A stretch of DNA of 64,000 nucleotides from NCBI RefSeq assembly GCF_029193575.1, contig NZ_JARGCS010000010.1, positions 116,611 through 180,610 on the forward strand. The letters run 5' to 3'. Position numbers and translations under genes: made by a program. Below are positions 50,475-59,745 of this stretch, piece after piece. Below the pieces are notes generated by a model. The model had not been told where the DNA came from. It did not search any database and saw only the letters and a program-made list of their open reading frames with translations. Source of the stretch: Pseudomonas entomophila. GTDB taxonomy: Bacteria > Pseudomonadota > Gammaproteobacteria > Pseudomonadales > Pseudomonadaceae. Numbering within the stretch: position 1 is the stretch's first letter; every line of letters begins with the position of its first letter.

Positions 50475-50671
50475 TTACAATGTCAGCAAAATTTGTTGAT
50501 AATGAAGGTATTTTAAACTCCGAAGATATCGGTCTGAACAAACAGTGAGTCGCTCCCAAGTGGATACACGACCTCAGTCACCCAAGCTGAGAAAAATTGA
50601 ACCTTAAACAACACAAGCGACAACACCCAGAAATTACCTCCAACCTTGCGGACCATTGACTACGGATAGTT
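50475..50671. other. AT-rich leader of the membrane protein-deaminase pair
   Basis: This 197-base stretch has no supported gene. It presumably carries the promoter for the + strand pair that follows, but no convincing -10/-35 pair stands out. It begins exactly where homology between copies A and B ends. Confidence 0.4.
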
Positions 50672-51718
50672 ATGAAAACATTTTTCCAATATTTCATTTT
50701 TCCAGTTGTAGCGGGGCTTATCGGCATTTTTCACTTCGTTTATACCGCATGGTCAAAGCTTCCCGAAAAAACCGTTTCCAGTGCTGCTCACCTGCCAACG
50801 ACATTCTCCGCAGGAGCATTGACACTAATAATTATTGTTATGTCTTGGCTTACATACAAAGAAAAAAGCAAGGATGGAAAAAAAGGAATTATTGAGGTAA
50901 GGCTTAGATCGGCGTTCAACCTGAAGAATCTAACCATCGAGTCGAAGGATGACAACCCGATAAGTGGAATGCTTTCATTGAGAGTTGATAAATCTGGAAA
51001 GCCAACCGATCTCTTGCAGCGACAGCTATGCTATGACGAATTCAGAAATGTTGGGGAACCATCATTCAAAGATGAAAAACCAACCATATTCAATAGTCTT
51101 GCCAGCTTTAGAAAGTCCAGAATTAGAATGTTATTCCAACCAGCCACAAGAACTCACTGGACCCGAAATCTTTATAACAAAGACGATCTAAGAGAGAATC
51201 TCTATTCCTCCCAGGAAAACTCAAATGGATTACGACAGGTCCTTATTTACACTAGCACTCTCGAGTCGCTTGTTCCTGAGTTTTTGACCAAATTTCCAGA
51301 CCCCAGCAACGTATCTAAAGTTAAGCGACTTAGAGCCTCAGCCCAAGACGCGAAAAAATTACCATTATTATTTGACGCCCTCACACACATAGAGCTACTT
51401 GTCAAAAATCAAACTTTAGCCAAAGCAGATCTCGACAAAAGCACTCTCGATAACTATCTAGTTCATCACTGGGCAATAGGTGCAATTTGTGGCGACGGCC
51501 GAGGAGTTGAGAAATTCTCTCTTTATTACGCGGTTGAGTTAGCATTTGACATCGACAAAAAAAACAAGGCAACTCTAGTCTCGCAGCGCCCTCCAGAAGA
51601 AGCCAGCACCAAGTTTCAAGAAGCTATGATGGAATTTGCAAGAACGAAAGATGCTACAATTTTCCACCAAGCCATGGACGCGCATGCAAGTAGCTATCCT
51701 GACGGCTTCAACATTTGA
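50672..51718 (+). CDS. Membrane protein of unknown function, 348 aa
   Basis: The protein starts at MKTFFQYFIFPVVAGLIGIF. Two membrane helices (about residues 5-25 and 43-62) are followed by a soluble part of about 280 residues with basic stretches (LLQRQLCYDEFRN, KVKRLRASAQDAKK) and a terminal helical segment. No domain is recognised. The stop overlaps the downstream frame by 4 bases, so the pair is transcribed and probably translated together with the deaminase. A membrane sensor or tether for the deaminase is one possibility. Confidence 0.7.
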   Translation: MKTFFQYFIFPVVAGLIGIFHFVYTAWSKLPEKTVSSAAHLPTTFSAGALTLIIIVMSWLTYKEKSKDGKKGIIEVRLRSAFNLKNLTIESKDDNPISGMLSLRVDKSGKPTDLLQRQLCYDEFRNVGEPSFKDEKPTIFNSLASFRKSRIRMLFQPATRTHWTRNLYNKDDLRENLYSSQENSNGLRQVLIYTSTLESLVPEFLTKFPDPSNVSKVKRLRASAQDAKKLPLLFDALTHIELLVKNQTLAKADLDKSTLDNYLVHHWAIGAICGDGRGVEKFSLYYAVELAFDIDKKNKATLVSQRPPEEASTKFQEAMMEFARTKDATIFHQAMDAHASSYPDGFNI

Positions 51719-51768
51719 ATAAATGTTTGAAAAACATAAAGCACATCACAATAAAATCGAGCCACCAA

Positions 51769-52626
51769 ATGACATCAAACATGGATGAAACTGAGCACAT
51801 GCGCCACGCCTTACTTGAAATGAGTAAAAGCGGAGAAAAAGTTAAAGTCGGCGCAGTAATTGTCATTAATGGAAAAGTCGTTGCAACCGGCTATAGACAA
51901 CGTGGAAAGCACGCAGAGCGCGAGGCAATCGAATCAGCAAGAGCCCAGGGATTGGATTTACGAAAAGCCACACTTTATACAACTTTGGAACCGTGCGTTA
52001 CTCTAAGTGAAAACCAGGGGAAAAAATCATGCGCGGACCTTATTATCGAAAGTAAAATACGTGAAGTTGTGATTGGCCGCTACGACCCTAACCCGAATGT
52101 AAATCGCCGAGGCTGGAAAAATTTAAGAGATGCTGGCATTTGGCTTCGCGATTTCCCAAAAGACCTCCGAGACGAAATTGACAATATAAATCAGCGATTC
52201 ATGAGTTTTTTTGCGAAAGGTATTGGGCCAAGCGGCGGAGCCAAGATCAATCATCGTGACAAAGCAACATTTCATGTTCAGTTTGCCCCAGATGACTTTC
52301 GGGGAATGGACATCTGTTGGACAGTGGCGGGGGTAGGTAGCGCACACGCATATGCGAATAGGCCTGTACGGGTTGCTTTGGCAAGGTTCGCCAGTGATTT
52401 CGATGAGGTCGATGATCCAACAGCCTTCGAGTTCAGCCATTCGGTTAATGTTAAAGTTGGCGAAATTGGAATTTTTTGGGGCCCCGCTGCCTGTGTACTC
52501 GTGAAACCCAAATGCATTCAGAGTGGACCTGACTACGGATCAAATGACTATTTTGTTCAGTTTGATTACATTGTCCGGGTACTCGAACCCTGTAACCCAC
52601 AGATCCCACCTCAAAAAACCCCCTGA
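51769..52626 (+). CDS. Zinc deaminase with C-terminal beta-rich domain
   Basis: The frame is open from a TTG at 51715, but ATG 51769 (MTSNMDETEHMRHALLEMSK) begins just before the domain; ATG 51781 is also possible. Residues 10-145 form a cytidine/RibD-type deaminase: HAE at 48-50 and PC at 75-76 with the second zinc cysteine at 88 (C-x11-C), then VVIGRYDPNPNVNRRGWKNL, which is RibD-like. The final 120 residues are beta-rich and not recognised. Linked to a membrane protein in an accessory island, it may act on a nucleotide or RNA in defence. Substrate unknown. Confidence 0.75.
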   Translation: MTSNMDETEHMRHALLEMSKSGEKVKVGAVIVINGKVVATGYRQRGKHAEREAIESARAQGLDLRKATLYTTLEPCVTLSENQGKKSCADLIIESKIREVVIGRYDPNPNVNRRGWKNLRDAGIWLRDFPKDLRDEIDNINQRFMSFFAKGIGPSGGAKINHRDKATFHVQFAPDDFRGMDICWTVAGVGSAHAYANRPVRVALARFASDFDEVDDPTAFEFSHSVNVKVGEIGIFWGPAACVLVKPKCIQSGPDYGSNDYFVQFDYIVRVLEPCNPQIPPQKTP

Positions 52627-52713
52627 ACTCCATTTATATACGGGCAGGACGTAGCTGGACAATCATTCAATTGGAAAGAATCCCTGCAGTCCAGCGTAGC
52701 GATTTTTCTATAC

Positions 52714-52750
52714 ACCCATTTAGGCCCTTTAAAAACAAGCCTAAATGGGT
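52714..52750. terminator. Perfect 12-bp hairpin between convergent genes
   Basis: ACCCATTTAGGC and GCCTAAATGGGT pair perfectly around a 13-base loop in the gap between the deaminase and the AAA_13 ATPase. There is no long T-run, so it may be a terminator or a protein-binding site. Confidence 0.6.
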
Positions 52751-52784
52751 ATATCAAAGTGGATCGACCCAGAGCTTCTGAGAC

Positions 52785-55400
52785 TCAGTTCCTACGTCTT
52801 CGAATACTTAGAAACAAGGCATTGACTGCTTCTATATCCCGAAGTAGCTCATCTGGTTGAGTAATCGCCCTCTGCTGACCCGCTGCATGGGAGTGTGCGC
52901 TTACATTGCGGCAGCAGCGATCATGCAGACGTTGCACCTCACGAAAATCCTGCTCCTGTACAACCATTACACCATCGAGCCGGCCAACTGAGATACCGTC
53001 ACGAAATCTCACGACAGTTCCGTTGAGTAACGTGTCCTCAATGCCAACCTCAATCGTTACGCGCAAGTCATCGTAGGCATTACGGACTGCGCGACGCTCG
53101 TCCTCTCCTGGAGGATTGTTAAAACTCGCTGCAAGTTGTTGCTGAGTCGTACGGTGCTGCTGAATTCGTTCCGCGTGCCGGCGCATGTCGTAAGGTAAAC
53201 CCGCATCGACGTAACCCGGACCTTCTGCTCGATAGCTAATCGACCTGACTTCGGGGGTCTGATCAGCATCTTGGCTAAGCGTCAGCAACTCCCCAAAAAA
53301 CACAGCGTCGTGGGTGAAAACGACAACTTGCCGATCAAAGGACTCCTCGACTATTCGACGCGCAACAGCGGTACGATGGCTGTGATCAAGGCTTGAAACT
53401 GGATCGTCGAAAACGATACCTGATGTCGATCCAGCCTGGTGGAGCTCTGCAAAGAAGAAAGCGAGCGAGCACATACGCTGCTCAGCTTCACTGAGAATCT
53501 GGTGCGGGCCAAGCCGGCAACCCTGGAGCTGGATGCCCAGTCGAACTGATCCGGCGTCCCCTTGAGAATGTATGCCGGCCTGGATATAACTAATATTCAA
53601 CATACTAAGCTCTTCATTCATACGACCAGCCAGTGCGTCGCTGACGTGAGCTCTTCCCAACTGACTTGCAAAAGTAGTTATTGGGCGTGTTGAAGCAATA
53701 TCATCAGCACAGCACTGTAGCTTATCCCTGAGAGACAAGTTATCGATGCTCCTCGCTATGGCTTGAACGTGCTCCGAAAGGAGCTGCCTAGCTTCGAGCT
53801 CTTTTAGGCGGTGCTTTTTGGCCTCTAGGGTTTCAGCATCCATGCTTGCGCGCATACGAGCCGCTTCGGAGCGCAGGGCTTCCGCAATTTGATGTAACGA
53901 AGGGGTCGGGTCTGGGCCTCGAAATCCAGGTCGGTCCAGCCATGTGCCCTCAGCCACAGCTGTTCTGAGCCACTGAAGCCGAACGATCAAGTCTTCTTGA
54001 TAAACCTGAATATGGTCCGGGAGCGCTGCCACTCTGGCTCGCAAACTCTCCTGCATGTTTGGAGCGACGACAAAAGTAACGGTAGCTTGGCCAACATCTC
54101 GGACAACCTGCTGCCAGGCGTTTCGAGCAGCTTGAGCAGCTTCGGACGCACGATCACGGATGTAGTCATCGAACCGTTGCAAGCGGCCCTTTGCCTCCAT
54201 GTTTAGTTCCTGCTGGCAGAGTACACAGACAGCACCGTCATTGATAACTGGGAAATCAACTCCCGGGTAAGCAGAGCCCATAGAGTATTCTCGTGCAGCA
54301 TTAAATAGGGCGGCCCAGGGTCCCTGACCTGTTCCAGGAAGTAGCTGCATCGCTTCCCCTGCCTGCAGAAGGGCTGATGCCGCATGCTCCGCGACTTCCG
54401 CTTCGATAAGAGCTTGATGGATCCCCAGTTTGGCATCCAGCACATCATCGGATACAACCCTAGCTACTGCCGCGATAGCGTTGGCCAACCCGTCAACCCG
54501 AGTCGCAGCATCGTCGAGATTCGTCGCCCTAGCGGTTGGATCTGCTTCGCTTATCTCTTGAGGAAGATGAGTTCGTTCTACCTGCTCCTCTGGCGTAATT
54601 ACGGACAATTCAAGTGCTCGCGTCAGATCTGTCGTAGGTCCAATCGGATGTACCGACCGGCCTGCTTCGGTATCTGCGGGAATGACGTTGAACGGAGTAA
54701 CGTCTGTAGCGAGACCAGCAATTTCATTCAGAACCCGAGGCCTCAGTGCCTGGGCCAATCCGTTCGCCAGTTGCTGTAAGTAGGTCAGCGCAGACGGCTG
54801 AAATGAGGCAGCTTCTCGCGACTGCAGGTAATGACGAGCACAGTCACCATCGAAAACTGAAATCCCCCGAAGCTCAGTCCGCGGGACAGCCCCAGGCTGC
54901 CCACTCCAGATCGCATGCTCTAATGCTCCGTCAAGCGAGAAGTCGATAGTAGCCGCTGGTATGAGCTGCTGGTAATTGGGGGCATAGGCATCGGCGTATA
55001 CAGCTCCAGGACTACGGGCCCGGCACGCCTGTTTCAGTACGCGGGCATAACCTGACTTTCCAGCGCCATTACCACCGTACACAATCGTGAGTCCGTGCGA
55101 CTGGAACTCTAAAATCTGGTTGCTAGGAATCTTGCCAACATTTGTCAGAGAATGAAGCGCGCGCAGCGTTACCGTGTGACCTTGGCTCGCTTCGGCGGGG
55201 AAATGCTCCGCGCCAAACCTAATCGGCCGAGGCGGTGGTTGAAGAACACTTGGTATACCATGATGTTGCTTAGCAAGGTCAAGAATTTCACTCAGGTCCT
55301 GCTCCGTCCAGGTTCCCTGAAGACATATGCGTCGCAGGGCATCTTGGCGCCATAGGGGCAACCTTCCCGCCCACTCCTGCACTTCCTCAAAAATTGCCAT
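52785..55400 (-). CDS. AAA_13/RloC-like ABC-type ATPase with CxxC hook
   Basis: The 871-residue protein has Walker A at TIVYGGNGAGKSGYARVL (109-116), a central helical region with CVLC at 392-395 (a possible zinc hook), an ABC-signature-like LSEAEQRMCSLAFFF, and Walker B with D-loop at GIVFDDPVSSLDHSHRTAV near residue 660. A FTHDAVFFGELL switch histidine follows. This resembles RloC/PrrC-type AAA_13 proteins, some of which cut tRNA in response to phage. No obvious nuclease triad is seen here, so activity is uncertain. It stands alone on the minus strand. Confidence 0.82.
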   Translation of the reverse strand: MAIFEEVQEWAGRLPLWRQDALRRICLQGTWTEQDLSEILDLAKQHHGIPSVLQPPPRPIRFGAEHFPAEASQGHTVTLRALHSLTNVGKIPSNQILEFQSHGLTIVYGGNGAGKSGYARVLKQACRARSPGAVYADAYAPNYQQLIPAATIDFSLDGALEHAIWSGQPGAVPRTELRGISVFDGDCARHYLQSREAASFQPSALTYLQQLANGLAQALRPRVLNEIAGLATDVTPFNVIPADTEAGRSVHPIGPTTDLTRALELSVITPEEQVERTHLPQEISEADPTARATNLDDAATRVDGLANAIAAVARVVSDDVLDAKLGIHQALIEAEVAEHAASALLQAGEAMQLLPGTGQGPWAALFNAAREYSMGSAYPGVDFPVINDGAVCVLCQQELNMEAKGRLQRFDDYIRDRASEAAQAARNAWQQVVRDVGQATVTFVVAPNMQESLRARVAALPDHIQVYQEDLIVRLQWLRTAVAEGTWLDRPGFRGPDPTPSLHQIAEALRSEAARMRASMDAETLEAKKHRLKELEARQLLSEHVQAIARSIDNLSLRDKLQCCADDIASTRPITTFASQLGRAHVSDALAGRMNEELSMLNISYIQAGIHSQGDAGSVRLGIQLQGCRLGPHQILSEAEQRMCSLAFFFAELHQAGSTSGIVFDDPVSSLDHSHRTAVARRIVEESFDRQVVVFTHDAVFFGELLTLSQDADQTPEVRSISYRAEGPGYVDAGLPYDMRRHAERIQQHRTTQQQLAASFNNPPGEDERRAVRNAYDDLRVTIEVGIEDTLLNGTVVRFRDGISVGRLDGVMVVQEQDFREVQRLHDRCCRNVSAHSHAAGQQRAITQPDELLRDIEAVNALFLSIRRRRN

Positions 55401-55493
55401 ACCTGAGCTCCTTGTTCCTTAGACCAATGAGCATAGTTTGCCGCGCCACAATTTCCTCTTAAGGTTCTTTTAGCTGAGCAGCCAGGGCGATCA

Positions 55494-55555
55494 CAATGGG
55501 TGAAAGCACGTACCAACATCGCTGACAACAGGCAAAGCGATTGCGCCTTCTCTTC
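55494..55555 (-). pseudogene. Decayed third copy of the target gene 3' end, copy C
   Basis: An ungapped 62-base alignment to copy B (50285-50346) has 43 matches (about 69 percent by my count). The encoded tail reads YEEKAQSLCLLSAMLVRAFTH against HEESGRPLCQLSVMLAHTVNH, and the stop TGA has become TGT. No upstream part is recognisable. It suggests an older or more distant insertion event at the same target. Confidence 0.65.
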
Positions 55556-55673
55556 GTACAGCGTTGCTCGCGAAAAATGACATTAACAAGCCGATCGGCT
55601 TGCATGAACAGGCGATACTCTAACTGGCGTCAATCTCACATAATGGACCTTCAAACCTCCACGTACTTACCCC

Positions 55674-56168
55674 CTAATTACTTACTCTATTCCAAGTCCA
55701 TGCACCACTGCCTACCAAGCTGGTGCGATGAGAATGGCCAATATAAAGCCCTTCAAGATGAGCACTATCAGTCACCTTGAGCTGCAAAGTACCGAAATAT
55801 GCATGCTGATCGTCTCGGTCATACCACTCACCAGTAATATATGAATTCTTTATCACACCAAAAATACAATAGCTTTTTCCCTTAGCATCAAACTCTGCAT
55901 AAATATAACGCCCGAACTGCTTAATGGAGGTATAGCTATGACGATCAGTTTTTTCAGAAAAATTAGGACTGCCGGGCGCCTCCCAAACTTGCTCCCACTT
56001 CCCAGAAAGCTTCGGAGGTCTATCTCTGAAAAATCCCCGTACAGGTAACCAATATAAGTATTTCACAAAATAATGCGAAAGACTAAAGTCCAGCATTGTC
56101 TTAACGACCAGCACAGCACTGGGAGCGATTAGCCCTGTAGCAATTACATTCCAATCAATTTGAACCAT
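55674..56168 (-). CDS. Membrane-anchored beta-rich protein, paralogue 2
   Basis: The 164-residue protein begins MVQIDWNVIATGLIAPSAVL and aligns over its whole length with the protein at 49714-50214 (about 85 percent identical by eye). The N-terminal helix, the LPVRGFFRDRPPKLSGKWEQ segment and the predicted strands are the same. Two near-identical copies within 6 kb, each next to a copy of the gene 3' fragment, suggest that it travels with the element or is an island-maintenance or effector module. Divergent from the 1092-residue gene. Confidence 0.75.
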   Translation of the reverse strand: MVQIDWNVIATGLIAPSAVLVVKTMLDFSLSHYFVKYLYWLPVRGFFRDRPPKLSGKWEQVWEAPGSPNFSEKTDRHSYTSIKQFGRYIYAEFDAKGKSYCIFGVIKNSYITGEWYDRDDQHAYFGTLQLKVTDSAHLEGLYIGHSHRTSLVGSGAWTWNRVSN

Positions 56169-56438
56169 GCAACCCTACCTGAACATGAGTGTTGATAAAA
56201 TAGTGGATTGGTTGTGCGTCTGGCTCAACTCATCGAACCAAACTGCTGCATATAATTTCAAAGCCCTTCGACTAATTCTTCTAGGCCACCATCGATTCAT
56301 CACGCCCCTCTTGACATGAAATCGACTTATACTCAATGATATCACATTGACACCCCCAAGCTAGTCCTTCTTTCATGGAAACAAAGAACGCTCTCGCGCT
56401 GATGCGCAATTGAGCCACACACCAAGGACCCCCGCGCA
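56169..56438. other. AT-rich divergent intergenic region
   Basis: These 270 bases between two divergent genes contain no supported ORF. They should carry promoters for both the beta-rich protein and the 1092-residue fusion protein; candidate AT-rich -10 elements exist, but none can be singled out. Confidence 0.4.
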
Positions 56439-59400
56439 ATGAGCAAGAAATTTACATGGCTTCACTTGAGCGACTTACATGTAGGCCAAAATAATCAATC
56501 GTGGCTATGGCCAAATTTTAAAAGCGTCTTCCTTGAAGACCTAGAGGCTCTGCTTCAAGAAACCGGCAGCATAGACGCAGTAATCTTCTCAGGCGACCTG
56601 ACACAGCGGGGATCGACACAAGAGTTTAATGAGCTAACAACAATCCTCGAGGAAATTTGGGAGGTATTGTTAGCCGCCGGTAGTCAACCGATCCTATTTA
56701 CCGTTCCTGGCAACCACGATTTGTCCAGACCTGATGAGAGCCCTGCCGGGGAAGTATTGAAAGAGTGGTGGGATAAATCCAAGGTCAGAGAAGCCTTTTG
56801 GAAAAAAGACACACACTACTACCCTCATGTTTGTGGAGCCTTTGATAACTATATAGCTTGGCAGCAAAGCCTAGACAACCACCCAACAATAAATATTGGG
56901 CCTCACACTACAGGCTTCATACCCGGCGACAAATCCGCCACCATTGAATTGAATGGTATTAAAGTTGGGCTAGTAGGTCTGAACAGTGCTTTCCTTCAAC
57001 TCACAGGAGATGATTACGAGGGCAAGCTTGATCTGAACGTCAAACAAGTACTAGCAATTACCAACGACTCACCACAAGAGTGGTGCTTACAGCATGATAT
57101 CAATTTCCTAATTACCCACCACCCATCTGCTTGGCTCAAAGATGTAGCTCATTTCGAAGAGCACATTTATCACCCCAATCGCTTCACCGCTCATCTATTT
57201 GGTCACGTCCATGACCCAGATAACGTGACGATATCCCGTGCAGGCATGGTCCGCAAGCAAGTCCCCGCCGCCTCACTATTTGGACTCGCATATGTAGATG
57301 ATTCAGAAACTTTGAGTCGCGCACATGGCTACTCGATTGGCGTGATCGAACTCGATGATGCTGGAGGCTCGTGGAAGCTTTGGCCTAGAAAATCTCATGT
57401 AGGCAAAGATAATTCTAGAAAGTTCATACCGGACTACGACTTACCACTTCAGAAAGGAAAAGAATTCCTAACTGAAAGACTGAGTATCCGAGATAAAGCT
57501 GTTGAATCGAAGACTGTTACCACTTCACCCGGTGTATTGCCAAATCTTGCATCTCCCTCGGCGGAGCGAATTATACCGGTGCTGCAGATACTCGAAAGCA
57601 CTATCCACCGAATTATTACCCCTCCCTCGCACACCGCAATTCGAGGGCTTGAGCAACAAACATGTTGTTTTGAACTTGAGTCAAAAAGAATCTCTTGGGT
57701 GGTGTCCGATTGGGGGCTCGGCACTGATTGCTTCTTATCCTCCGTGCTTGATCGACTAGGAAAAAACAATCTACCTTTATTTAAAGTAGACCTTGGAAGC
57801 TACTCCTCGCGCGAAGAGTTCTTCTCGGATTTCTCTTCTCGTACAGGGTGCTCATTCACCGAATACTGTAAAGCCCTGGCCTCCAATGGCGCGTCGATAC
57901 TCATTCTTGATGAAGCACCAGTAGTAGCTGACAATAGCGGGCTAGTTAGTGATGCAATGAAGCTGGCAGAGTTGGTTACTGATTTTTGTACTGAAGTTTC
58001 GGTATTCATCGTTAGCAGATCAACACCCAAGCTGCTTGTCGGCACATGTATACGCTTAGCACCTCTTGATGAACCTGACACTAGAGCGTATTTAGTAGCT
58101 CACCCAGATGTCGGACATGAACTGCTTACAAAAAGTGCTGTAAGCGATATTTACCGACACACTGAGGGAGTACCAGGAAAAATTGATCGCGCCATCAAAC
58201 AATTGCGCGTGGTCAGTTTGTCAGATCTTACCAGCGAGATGATCACCGACATACAAAACTCTGGACTGTCGACAGAGACCATACCGCACTCTCTAACCCA
58301 GGCCGTCGATAAACTGCGCCACTCAAAGGATGACCATTCGAAAAGAACTTGGGCACTCCTCAAGTTACTGTCAACATTCCCAAGCGGTGAAGTTCTACAG
58401 AGAATAAAATACCTTATCCCGCGCTGCACCCTTCGCTCAGAGCACGCAGAAGAGTTACTCGAACTAAACCTAATCGGGGTCCGGGTTGCTTCCGCGTTAA
58501 TGACTAGAAATCGATCTAACAAAGAAAACTTTAAAATACTATATACACCTAGACAAGTACGAGATCACGTCATTAGCCTCGTGCCCAGCCCCGAATTGGA
58601 GAACCTTACTGCTCGTGCAATAACCCTCTATTTCGGTGAGAACTGGAGGGCCGGTACCGCTAGACTTCGCGCATATTTAGATGATCCAAAATCCGATGAT
58701 GCTTCGATAATGACAAATGCCGGAGTACTAACCCTTAGACTCCTAGCAACCGCCACTGCATCTAGGAACAAGCACTCTATCAGACAAGCTATATTGGTCT
58801 GCCGCTCTTTCTGTCAGTATGGTTATTCTCACAAGCACTACCGCGACGTAGTATCAGTCTGCAAAGAAATATTGATGATCCTTCCGCCGGAAGTGGATAA
58901 AGAAGAGAAAGGGTACTTTGAACTCACCCTAGCAAATTCGCTCAGAATGACAGGAGATGGATCTGAAGCAGTTCAAATTTACGAAAGGCTACAGCATCTC
59001 AACTGGTCAAATAATGACAAAATGTCTGTACTGCTCAATCACGCATTTTGCTTAGAGGACAGTGACCCTGATGAAGCTCTCGTTATGGCTCGTGAAATCT
59101 TAAGAATAGGCAAGCACTCACATCACGCTCTGCAAGCACAAACCTTAATCTTAGAAATCGAGGCGGCTGAGAACCTCCACTCTAAACTGGCCAAGATTGA
59201 GCGTGACGCACGAAAAAAAGGTGCGAATGTAGCGGCCAATAACATTGTCTTATCATTAGCGAGCTCCGCTCCTGACTCTGCAAAGCTTGAAGCCTCTCTA
59301 GTTGAAGTCAGAGAGACGGCCGAAGAAGAGCAAGACTTTTATAACTCCGCGCGCGCAGCCATCCATCTCGCTAGAATTTACACAAACCGTGGTGAATCAT

Positions 59401-59717
59401 TACCAGCGGAAATCTTGGCAAACCTCATTAAAGCGTACCAATACTTATTTGGACAGCGAATTTCCGGGCTTTTTGACTCGGCTCACTCGCTGCTATGGGA
59501 TGAATTTGAAAGCAATCACGACATCCCAAACCTACTCACTCTATTTAAGCACAGCTCATTCAACTGGAGACTGGACAACAAAGAGCAGAAAGAGAAAAGG
59601 TATGCCTCAAGACTTATTGCTCTCGAAAGAAAGCTACTTAAAGTAAACATCTTGCGATCCAACGCGGACACCGCATACTTCCTGTCACGCTCTGGCAAAC
59701 AATTACTACTAAAATAA
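56439..59717 (+). CDS. Metallophosphoesterase-degenerate STAND-TPR fusion
   Basis: The 1092-residue protein has three parts. Residues 1-300 are a calcineurin-like phosphoesterase: WLHLSDLHVG (D12, H14), FSGDLTQRG (D53), VPGNHDLSR (91-94), ITHHPSAW (226-230) and LFGHVHDP (255-259). Residues 380-620 resemble a STAND NTPase, but the P-loop is lost (SWVVSDWGLGTDCFLSSVL at 419-437, no GKS/T) while a Walker-B-like ASILILDEAPVV (485-496) remains. Residues 640-1092 are helical, TPR-like repeats, probably a sensor. It may be a phosphoesterase effector under control of a nucleotide-blind switch. Confidence 0.82.
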   Translation: MSKKFTWLHLSDLHVGQNNQSWLWPNFKSVFLEDLEALLQETGSIDAVIFSGDLTQRGSTQEFNELTTILEEIWEVLLAAGSQPILFTVPGNHDLSRPDESPAGEVLKEWWDKSKVREAFWKKDTHYYPHVCGAFDNYIAWQQSLDNHPTINIGPHTTGFIPGDKSATIELNGIKVGLVGLNSAFLQLTGDDYEGKLDLNVKQVLAITNDSPQEWCLQHDINFLITHHPSAWLKDVAHFEEHIYHPNRFTAHLFGHVHDPDNVTISRAGMVRKQVPAASLFGLAYVDDSETLSRAHGYSIGVIELDDAGGSWKLWPRKSHVGKDNSRKFIPDYDLPLQKGKEFLTERLSIRDKAVESKTVTTSPGVLPNLASPSAERIIPVLQILESTIHRIITPPSHTAIRGLEQQTCCFELESKRISWVVSDWGLGTDCFLSSVLDRLGKNNLPLFKVDLGSYSSREEFFSDFSSRTGCSFTEYCKALASNGASILILDEAPVVADNSGLVSDAMKLAELVTDFCTEVSVFIVSRSTPKLLVGTCIRLAPLDEPDTRAYLVAHPDVGHELLTKSAVSDIYRHTEGVPGKIDRAIKQLRVVSLSDLTSEMITDIQNSGLSTETIPHSLTQAVDKLRHSKDDHSKRTWALLKLLSTFPSGEVLQRIKYLIPRCTLRSEHAEELLELNLIGVRVASALMTRNRSNKENFKILYTPRQVRDHVISLVPSPELENLTARAITLYFGENWRAGTARLRAYLDDPKSDDASIMTNAGVLTLRLLATATASRNKHSIRQAILVCRSFCQYGYSHKHYRDVVSVCKEILMILPPEVDKEEKGYFELTLANSLRMTGDGSEAVQIYERLQHLNWSNNDKMSVLLNHAFCLEDSDPDEALVMAREILRIGKHSHHALQAQTLILEIEAAENLHSKLAKIERDARKKGANVAANNIVLSLASSAPDSAKLEASLVEVRETAEEEQDFYNSARAAIHLARIYTNRGESLPAEILANLIKAYQYLFGQRISGLFDSAHSLLWDEFESNHDIPNLLTLFKHSSFNWRLDNKEQKEKRYASRLIALERKLLKVNILRSNADTAYFLSRSGKQLLLK

Positions 59718-59745
59718 AAGGCCTGAAGAGCGAGCAGCTTAAAAT

